Assembly (NCBI GenBank): GCA_937896115.1
Contig: CALBLB010000293.1
Location: 1 to 19,135 of the forward strand
Source: an uncultured Succinatimonas sp.
Lineage (GTDB): Bacteria > Pseudomonadota > Gammaproteobacteria > Enterobacterales > Succinivibrionaceae
Length of the DNA stretch: 19,135 nt
Direction: 5' to 3'
Part shown: piece after piece, positions 13,481 to 19,135 of the stretch
How positions within the stretch are numbered: position 1 is the first letter of the stretch
Layout of the letters: every line of letters starts with the position of its first letter
Translations under genes and position numbers: made by a program
Notes under the pieces: generated by a model
Told to the model about the DNA's origin: nothing
Seen by the model: the letters and a program-made list of their open reading frames with translations, nothing else
Database searches by the model: none

Positions 13481-15586
13481 TTACGAAATTTTTTCTTGAC
13501 GAGTTACGGAAAACCAACGATTTATCAATGCAGAAGTTGTTTCATTATTATTTATGATTTGCTCTGCTGCTTTATGTGCTTTTGGTATGAGTTCAGCATC
13601 ACGAACGCTGTCAGCTATCCTGAATATGCTGAACCCAGTTTGTTTTTCTCCGAAAATTTCTCCTGGTCCGCGTAAGGAGAGATCCGCAGCGGCAATGGCA
13701 AATCCGTCGGTAGTACTTCGCATGATCTTAAGCCTTTGCATCGCTATTTCACTACATTCGCCTAAAGAGTTGCCATACAGTAACAGGCAGTATGATGATT
13801 TAGAACCTCGACCGACGCGTCCTCGTAACTGGTGTAGTTGGGCAAGTCCCAAGCGATCGGCATTTTCTATAACTATGATGGATGCGTTGGGAACATCTAC
13901 TCCAACTTCAATAATGGTAGTAGCCACCAACACAGAAGCCTCTCCTCTTGAGAATTCTTGCATTGCAGCATTCTTTTCCGCAGTACTCATTTGACCGTGT
14001 ACTAAAGCTATTTTGTATTTAGGCATAGCTTGACACAGTTCTTTATGTACTTTCAGTACTGAAGCTATGCCATCGTTTTCTTCGTTTTCCGACATTTCTA
14101 TGCGAGGGCACACCCAATAGGCTTGTATGCCCTGAGAGCAGGCTTTTTGTAATCTTGAAATTACTTCGCAACGACGATCTGCGGAAATTACTGCGGTGAC
14201 AATAGGGGTCCTTCCTGAGGGTAATTCATCAAGCATAGAAACATCGAGATCTGCGTACAAAGCCAACTGCTGAGTTCTCGGTATCGGAGTGGCAGTCATT
14301 ACTAGCTGATGCATGGTTTTTCCTTCGGGAGCTTTTGCAAGCATGGCAATACGCTGTCCAATACCAAAGCGGTGTTGTTCGTCGATCACGGAAAGCGCCA
14401 GATTATGATAGGTAACATCTTTTTGGAACACGCTGTGGGTTCCGATTATTATTTTTATATCTCCCCGACTTATATCATATAAAAGTTTTGTTCTTACAGC
14501 ATTTTTTATAGATGAAGTAAGCAAGGCGCATTTTATGCCTATGGGCTGGAGTAATTCTGAGAATTTTCGGTAATGCTGTTCAGCTAGCAATTCCGTTGGA
14601 GCAAGCAGAACACTTTGAAAACCGGCTGCAGCAACTTGTAAACAAGCCATCAATGCCACCAATGTTTTGCCTGATCCTACATCTCCGTGTAAGAGACGCA
14701 ACATTGGAGTATGTCGTTGCAGATCTGCGCAAATCTCTTGAAAAGCTTTTTGTTGGGCATTGGTAAGTTTGAATTTCAGGTTTTTTAACAGCAGATCGTG
14801 AAGTTTGGGTGAGAAGGGAATACGAAGGCTTTCTCGACTTAAGTTCAGACGTCTTAAGTTCAGCATTGAAAGTTGGTATGCAGTAAGTTCTTCAAACGCA
14901 ATTCGTTTAAAGCAGGTAAGTTCCTCAGGAATTGGTAATCTGTGATCTTTACGGCTTAGCGGATGATGAACTGAGGTAATAGCGGTTCCCAAATCCATAC
15001 CATACGGATTGAATTCTTTGGGAAGCAATTCCGGCAGTGGGATAGACGGCAATTTGCAGAGTACGCTTTCAATAAATTTCGCAATGATCTTTTGAGGCAT
15101 GCCCCCTGATAAGTGATACACGGGAGTTAGGTGTTCTTTTAATTTTGGTAAATCTTGTCCGTGTAAAAATTCAACTCTCGGATGTTGCAAGCATTTGATC
15201 CCTGAGTGATCACGTTTGATAGAACCAAAAGCAAGCAATGAAGAACCTGATTTGAAGTTATTAGTAAATATAGGGTATGCGTTGAAAAACATTGCCGCTA
15301 CGGTGCCGCTTTCATCGTCAAGGATTACCTTGAACAATCTTGTTCTTCCGCCTTGAAAGGTTTTGCTGTTGCGTACTTTAAGATGCATGAGCACGAAACG
15401 TCCGTCAGGTATTGCATCTCGTGCTGAGGTAATAAAGGTTTCGTCTAGGTAACGGAAAGGCAGATCGATCAACAGGTCAAAAAGATTCAATATTCCTTGG
15501 TTTTGCAGAATATCGGCATATTTTTTTCCTACACCTTTTAATGAGGTTGCAGCACTGTTGATGTAATAATCGTTATTGTCCGCCAT
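13481..15586 (-). CDS. recG: ATP-dependent DNA helicase RecG
   Basis: Branched-DNA translocase that remodels stalled forks, Holliday junctions and R-loops in recombinational repair. The 701-aa protein (E. coli 693) has an N-terminal wedge/OB region (about 1-150), Walker A GDVGSGKT at 301-308, motif II DEQH at 402-405, motif III TATPIPRT at 431-438, motif V VATTIIEVGVDVP at 554-566 and motif VI HQLRGRVGRG at 585-594, followed by the conserved C-terminal TRG-containing segment. The ATG at 15586 gives an N-terminus aligning with known RecG (SLKGVG matching the E. coli SLTGVG). The ribosome site is modest (AAGG overlapping the pssA stop), suggesting translational coupling; gap 13 bp. In E. coli recG lies beside spoT-trmH; here it is about 11 kb away in an unrelated operon. 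Confidence 0.97.
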   Translation of the reverse strand: MADNNDYYINSAATSLKGVGKKYADILQNQGILNLFDLLIDLPFRYLDETFITSARDAIPDGRFVLMHLKVRNSKTFQGGRTRLFKVILDDESGTVAAMFFNAYPIFTNNFKSGSSLLAFGSIKRDHSGIKCLQHPRVEFLHGQDLPKLKEHLTPVYHLSGGMPQKIIAKFIESVLCKLPSIPLPELLPKEFNPYGMDLGTAITSVHHPLSRKDHRLPIPEELTCFKRIAFEELTAYQLSMLNLRRLNLSRESLRIPFSPKLHDLLLKNLKFKLTNAQQKAFQEICADLQRHTPMLRLLHGDVGSGKTLVALMACLQVAAAGFQSVLLAPTELLAEQHYRKFSELLQPIGIKCALLTSSIKNAVRTKLLYDISRGDIKIIIGTHSVFQKDVTYHNLALSVIDEQHRFGIGQRIAMLAKAPEGKTMHQLVMTATPIPRTQQLALYADLDVSMLDELPSGRTPIVTAVISADRRCEVISRLQKACSQGIQAYWVCPRIEMSENEENDGIASVLKVHKELCQAMPKYKIALVHGQMSTAEKNAAMQEFSRGEASVLVATTIIEVGVDVPNASIIVIENADRLGLAQLHQLRGRVGRGSKSSYCLLLYGNSLGECSEIAMQRLKIMRSTTDGFAIAAADLSLRGPGEIFGEKQTGFSIFRIADSVRDAELIPKAHKAAEQIINNNETTSALINRWFSVTRQEKIS

Positions 15587-15599
15587 GAGAGAGAAAGCC

Positions 15600-16967
15600 T
15601 TAAAGCAGATGTCTGATGATCACGGAAGCTTTAAACATTTTTACTCTGGAGAGTATTTTTTGAACTTCTTCAGGATAATGTTCAGGAGACTCTAATTCGG
15701 AAACTGATGAAAGTTTTGTAGTGTGTTTTAATAAATACAGTTGTTCGTGTATGAATTTTTCTTGTAACAGGTGTGCAGGATCGAAAATTACCAGACCGTT
15801 TTCAAGATCCAGTCCCCAAGCACGAGGATTTAAATTATTTCCGGTGACGAGAGCATAACATTGATCGGCAAACATCCCCTTAACATGAAAAGTATTGTCT
15901 CCGTTTTTCCATAACAGGATTTCAAGTTGACCTTCGTCTATGTTTTTTTGATGTTTCTGCATAAACGATCTTAGATTTTGCTCGTATATATACGGAACAA
16001 CCCCTACTGTAGAGAATTTTTCTTCTGGTTTGATGAAAAAATCGTTGGCTGTTTTATCTCCGACTAATAATGTTATTTTTACTCCGCTATGCAGTGCTGC
16101 TTCTAATTGAAGTTGTACTTGTTTTGGCGGATTAAAGTAAGGGGTACAGATAAAAAGATGACTTTTGGCCGCACCGATCATCCATAAAATAGCTCTGTTC
16201 AATGCGTTGCGGCGTTTTCCCAAACCTGCAAGCGGACATATTCCTATTTGATTTTTGTGCAGATGATCTCCTTTGAAACGGTATTGAGTTTGAGTCAAAT
16301 GTCTTGTCAGGGTTCTGATGTCATCACGTATCTGTTTTGCATTTTTGACAGGGCCTTGGGAAAAATCCTGTACAGCATAGTTTGTGTGAAATGCCTCATT
16401 CACGAAATTACACATGGAATCGGCAAGTTCTTCTGAACAGATTTCGTGATAACGATCCAAACGATAACGTCCGTGAAAATCCAAATAGACGTCGTTTATT
16501 GAAGCTCCTGAATAAAGAACGGTATCGTCGAATACGCATCCTTTTAAGTGCATAACTCCGAAGAGTTCGCGTCTCTTTACAGGTACTCCGTATATTGAGG
16601 GCGGATTATCACTATGTTCTGCTGCTTTGTAATAAAGTTCGCTGTTGCCTAAAGAAGGTTCTTTTCCGATTAACCCTCGTTGAGCTCGATGAAAATCTAC
16701 ATAAATTTTTACATAAAGATGCGGATTACGACTTTTGGCTTCATACAATGCATTTAAAATCTCACGACCGCAGTCATCATCCTGCAGATACAATACAGTC
16801 ATCATTATCCTGCGTTTGGCAGTAGCTATTAGTTGTAGCATCCGTTTGTGAAAAAGTGACGGAGTTTCAAGTACTGAATAGTTTTCTGCATCTACTGCAA
16901 TATAGGAAAGCTGTTGCAGCCTGGTTTGACAATAAAGCTGCCCTGCGATGTTGCTGTGAAAAAACAT
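15600..16967 (-). CDS. pssA: CDP-diacylglycerol-serine O-phosphatidyltransferase (PLD-type)
   Basis: Makes phosphatidylserine, precursor of phosphatidylethanolamine, from CDP-diacylglycerol and L-serine; the gammaproteobacterial enzyme is a peripheral membrane protein of the phospholipase D superfamily. The 455-aa protein matches E. coli PssA (451) along its length. Both HxKx4D motifs are present: H140-K142-D147 (HLKGCVFD) and H361-K363-D368 (HVKGMFAD), each followed by the SGASIND and TGNNLNPRAW blocks. DFHRAQRGLIG (91-101) and LVGDKTANDF (301-310) are also conserved. The ATG follows AGGAG, which itself overlaps the TAG stop of the upstream aminopeptidase gene (12-bp gap), so the two are probably co-transcribed and coupled. 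No membrane helix is predicted, as expected. Confidence 0.96.
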   Translation of the reverse strand: MFFHSNIAGQLYCQTRLQQLSYIAVDAENYSVLETPSLFHKRMLQLIATAKRRIMMTVLYLQDDDCGREILNALYEAKSRNPHLYVKIYVDFHRAQRGLIGKEPSLGNSELYYKAAEHSDNPPSIYGVPVKRRELFGVMHLKGCVFDDTVLYSGASINDVYLDFHGRYRLDRYHEICSEELADSMCNFVNEAFHTNYAVQDFSQGPVKNAKQIRDDIRTLTRHLTQTQYRFKGDHLHKNQIGICPLAGLGKRRNALNRAILWMIGAAKSHLFICTPYFNPPKQVQLQLEAALHSGVKITLLVGDKTANDFFIKPEEKFSTVGVVPYIYEQNLRSFMQKHQKNIDEGQLEILLWKNGDNTFHVKGMFADQCYALVTGNNLNPRAWGLDLENGLVIFDPAHLLQEKFIHEQLYLLKHTTKLSSVSELESPEHYPEEVQKILSRVKMFKASVIIRHLL

Positions 16968-16979
16968 GAAGGATATCTC

Positions 16980-18911
16980 CTATATGGGTTGAGTTGCTTT
17001 CGTAAGCCAAGCAATTTCGTTGTCTGTGAGTGTGGATGCGGCATTGGTAATTACACTGCGTACGTTCTGATGATAATCATTCAGCCAGTCTTGTTCTTTT
17101 CGTGTAAGCAAGCTGACGTCAAGACAACGGGTGTCGATAGGAACTAAGGTCAAAGGACAAAAACATAGCATATGAGTAAGTCCTGGACGTTGGCATTTTT
17201 GGACTACAAGAAGGTTCTCTATACGTATACCGAAAGCTCCTTCTTGGTAAAAACCCGGTTCATCCGACACTATCATGCCGGGTTCCAACGGAACAAGGCT
17301 TCGATGAGATGATATGGCTTGCGGCCCTTCGTGAACTGCGAGTAAATGACCTACGCCATGTCCTGTGCCATGGGCAAAGTCGCAACCGTGTTCCCACAAG
17401 GGCTGTCGTGCCAAAGCGTCAAGTTGTAATCCTGATGTTCCGTAGGGAAATATAGCCGAAGAAAGCGCAATATGTGCTTTTAAAACAAGTGTGTACATGC
17501 GGCGCATTTCGTCAGTTAACCCAGGACCTACAAGTACGGTTCTTGTAATGTCTGTAGTTCCGTCCAGATAATGAGCCCCGGAATCAATCATATATAAAGG
17601 CCCATCACCTAAAGATTTGACGCAGTCAGATTCGGCGTAGTTGTAATGCACCATGGCAGCGTTAGTACCGATTGCGGAAATGGTATCAAAAGAAGGTTCG
17701 ATGAAGTCACTTTCCACTTTACGAAAAGAAAGAGCCCGATCGGCAATGATTTTTTCGTCGGTACCGGCTGTACGCCGTTTGAATTCTTCTGGGTCGAAGC
17801 CGATTTTATCTATAGAGGTTAAATCGTCAAGCCAAGCAAGAAAACGGCACATGGCAATTCCGTCTTTTATGTGAGCTTTATATTCTCCTGCGATTTCCAC
17901 ATGATTTTTCTTAGCTTTGGGTAGCTGACAAAGACCCATCCCTAAAGTGACCTTGGCACCGCCGTTATAAAGCATGGTGAGGATGTGGGCATTGACGGTT
18001 TCAGGGTCGACATATACGGCTGCTGACGAATTACCCAGTCGTTCCAGTACTTCATCAAAACGTTTTTCGGGAAATATATCGATATGACCTATATGTGCTT
18101 CAAGTTTTTTTTGAGTGTCATCGTTTAAATGATCGTCGGATATATACCATTCAAGGGTTCCGTTAGCGTAGGCAACCATGCGGCAGTTCACCACCGGAAG
18201 GCAGTGACGATCACGGCCGCGGATGTTAAGCAACCAACAGATGCTTTCTGGATCACATAAGACAGTGGCATCTTGTTCCAATTCATGCAATGTTTCTGAC
18301 AGATTATGTCTTTTTTGCGGACTAGGACATCCGTTATATTCATCAGGGAAAATTTCAACTTCGGTATGAAGCGGTGCCGGTCTATCTCTCCAAATTTCAT
18401 CTACCGGATTGTTTTTTAAGTCGATTATAGAAATATCATTATGAGATAAATCTTTTTTTAATTGTTCGTAAAAGCGATAACTTAGGCAACTTAAATCTGC
18501 CCCGAGCTTGGAGCCGCGTGGTAATACGGCACACAACCATTTTGCAGGCGTTAATTCTGTAATTACAAAAGAATCGAATAGTTCAGGACTAAGTTGCTTT
18601 TTGGCCTGTACGGTATAACGACCATCGACAAAAACTGCAGCACAGTGTTGCAAATGTAATGTATCAAGGTTTTTCCCTGTAAGGTTGCAATCATTCTGCC
18701 AGATTTTAAATATATCAGGACGGACACAAGCACATATTCCCGCACTACCGGTAAAGCCAGTGAGATAGCGTATGCGTTGACAATCATCGGAAAGTTCTTC
18801 CGAAAGATATTCGTCGTCATGAGCGATCAGTACGGCGTCGCATTGTTCACGCGTCATCAGAGACAACAGCGAATTCAAACGCTGTTGGATCATTTTTTTG
18901 TTATCCGACAT
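16980..18911 (-). CDS. Xaa-Pro aminopeptidase P family metallopeptidase (M24B)
   Basis: Cytosolic dimetal peptidase predicted to remove N-terminal residues preceding proline. The 643-aa length and three-domain layout (two creatinase-N-like domains about 8-170 and 180-340, then M24 from about 345, and a short C-terminal M24-C region) match the long aminopeptidase P1 type, not the 440-aa E. coli PepP. Metal ligands are all visible: D443 (IDSGAHYLDG), D454 (TDITRT), H518 (HGTGHGVGH), E551 (SDEPGFY) and E565 (IRIENLLV). In domain 1 the usual TGFTGSAG...DGRY block (51-99) carries roughly 20 extra residues between its halves (about 66-92, including three of the protein's many cysteines and histidines). 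The ATG follows AGGG. First gene of a four-gene run; its linkage to pssA has no obvious metabolic reason. Confidence 0.92.
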   Translation of the reverse strand: MSDNKKMIQQRLNSLLSLMTREQCDAVLIAHDDEYLSEELSDDCQRIRYLTGFTGSAGICACVRPDIFKIWQNDCNLTGKNLDTLHLQHCAAVFVDGRYTVQAKKQLSPELFDSFVITELTPAKWLCAVLPRGSKLGADLSCLSYRFYEQLKKDLSHNDISIIDLKNNPVDEIWRDRPAPLHTEVEIFPDEYNGCPSPQKRHNLSETLHELEQDATVLCDPESICWLLNIRGRDRHCLPVVNCRMVAYANGTLEWYISDDHLNDDTQKKLEAHIGHIDIFPEKRFDEVLERLGNSSAAVYVDPETVNAHILTMLYNGGAKVTLGMGLCQLPKAKKNHVEIAGEYKAHIKDGIAMCRFLAWLDDLTSIDKIGFDPEEFKRRTAGTDEKIIADRALSFRKVESDFIEPSFDTISAIGTNAAMVHYNYAESDCVKSLGDGPLYMIDSGAHYLDGTTDITRTVLVGPGLTDEMRRMYTLVLKAHIALSSAIFPYGTSGLQLDALARQPLWEHGCDFAHGTGHGVGHLLAVHEGPQAISSHRSLVPLEPGMIVSDEPGFYQEGAFGIRIENLLVVQKCQRPGLTHMLCFCPLTLVPIDTRCLDVSLLTRKEQDWLNDYHQNVRSVITNAASTLTDNEIAWLTKATQPI

Positions 18912-19135
18912 AATTTTTTCGACCCTATTCCAAAAAAATAAGGATCAGTTCATATTTAAAAAAGGTTAAAGTTTAAGAGATCTTAGCACAGCGCAAAGAG
19001 CCATTTTAAAACCTTAAACCATGACCTTATACAGACGCGGAATAAGCATCGCTTGGATGTGGTCATGTAATTTTTGTGTAAGGAACTGTTAAATAATAAT
19101 ATTCACGTTACCTCTGCATGTTAAAATGATCTTAT
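18912..19135. other. Upstream region of the aminopeptidase-pssA-recG-asmA unit
   Basis: 224 bp to the window edge without a credible gene. It should contain the operon promoter. A 7-bp inverted repeat (CATGACC 19020-19026 / GGTCATG 19061-19067, 34-nt spacer) is visible, with no U-tract; it may belong to the 3' end of an unseen upstream gene or be chance. Confidence 0.4.
18980..18988 (-). promoter_or_regulatory. Candidate extended -10 promoter of the aminopeptidase operon
   Basis: On the minus strand TGCTAAGAT matches an extended -10 (TGn plus TAAGAT, 4-5 of 6). The position 17 nt upstream has no strong -35 box, which extended -10 promoters tolerate. Predicted start would be about 60 bp before the ATG at 18911. 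Confidence 0.3.

Noticed and set aside
18188..18400. Short minus-strand frames inside the aminopeptidase gene
   Set aside because: They overlap a complete M24B peptidase in another frame and show no independent signals.

Overview
This window looks like a chromosomal segment of a low-to-moderate GC gammaproteobacterium. SpoT, omega, EngB, TypA, RecG, PssA and NtrB/NtrC all read as gammaproteobacterial versions of these proteins. The PssA is the phospholipase-D-type serine transferase typical of that class. An anaerobic relative of Aeromonadales (Succinivibrionaceae-like) is my guess, but the sequence does not prove it. I see no mobile elements, CRISPR arrays, rRNA or tRNA.

Layout. (1) Positions 72-3924, minus strand: engB-gmk-rpoZ-spoT, a tight cluster for ribosome assembly GTPase, guanylate kinase, RNA polymerase omega and (p)ppGpp metabolism. 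(2) Positions 4165-4776, minus: a CheX-like protein carrying a CheC/CheX-type phosphatase signature, with no chemotaxis neighbours. (3) Positions 4777-5180: a 404-bp gap holding two adjacent inverted repeats. (4) Positions 5181-7714, minus: glnG (ntrC) and glnL (ntrB), with an NtrC-type palindrome at 7785-7801 upstream of glnL. (5) Positions 7928-9766, minus: typA/bipA, closed by its own intrinsic terminator. (6) Positions 10120-11130, plus: a YihY/Rbn-family membrane protein with a terminator that it shares with the convergent unit. (7) Positions 11264-18911, minus: a four-gene run with gaps of 12-21 bp, in transcription order aminopeptidase P - pssA - recG - asmA-like.

Main result. The nitrogen two-component pair is not standard. 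NtrC keeps an intact receiver (Asp53, Thr81, Lys103) and an intact Fis-type DNA-binding helix-turn-helix. Its AAA+ domain, however, has lost the Walker A lysine (Arg183), the Walker B aspartate (Asn242), one arginine finger (Ile297) and the sensor II arginine (Thr361). It also has a 6-residue gap where the sigma54-contacting GAFTGA loop should be. The partner kinase NtrB has a changed G1 box (NxGxQ instead of DxGxG). The reading frames are open and the operator is conserved, so this looks like a refunctionalised, sigma54-independent regulator (perhaps a phosphorylation-controlled repressor) rather than a decayed pseudogene. glnA, which often sits between typA and glnL in relatives, is absent from that position.

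Other points. pssA (phospholipid synthesis) and an AsmA-like protein (a family tied to phospholipid transport) lie in the same presumed operon, while recG has left its usual place next to spoT. The remaining genes look complete and ordinary.
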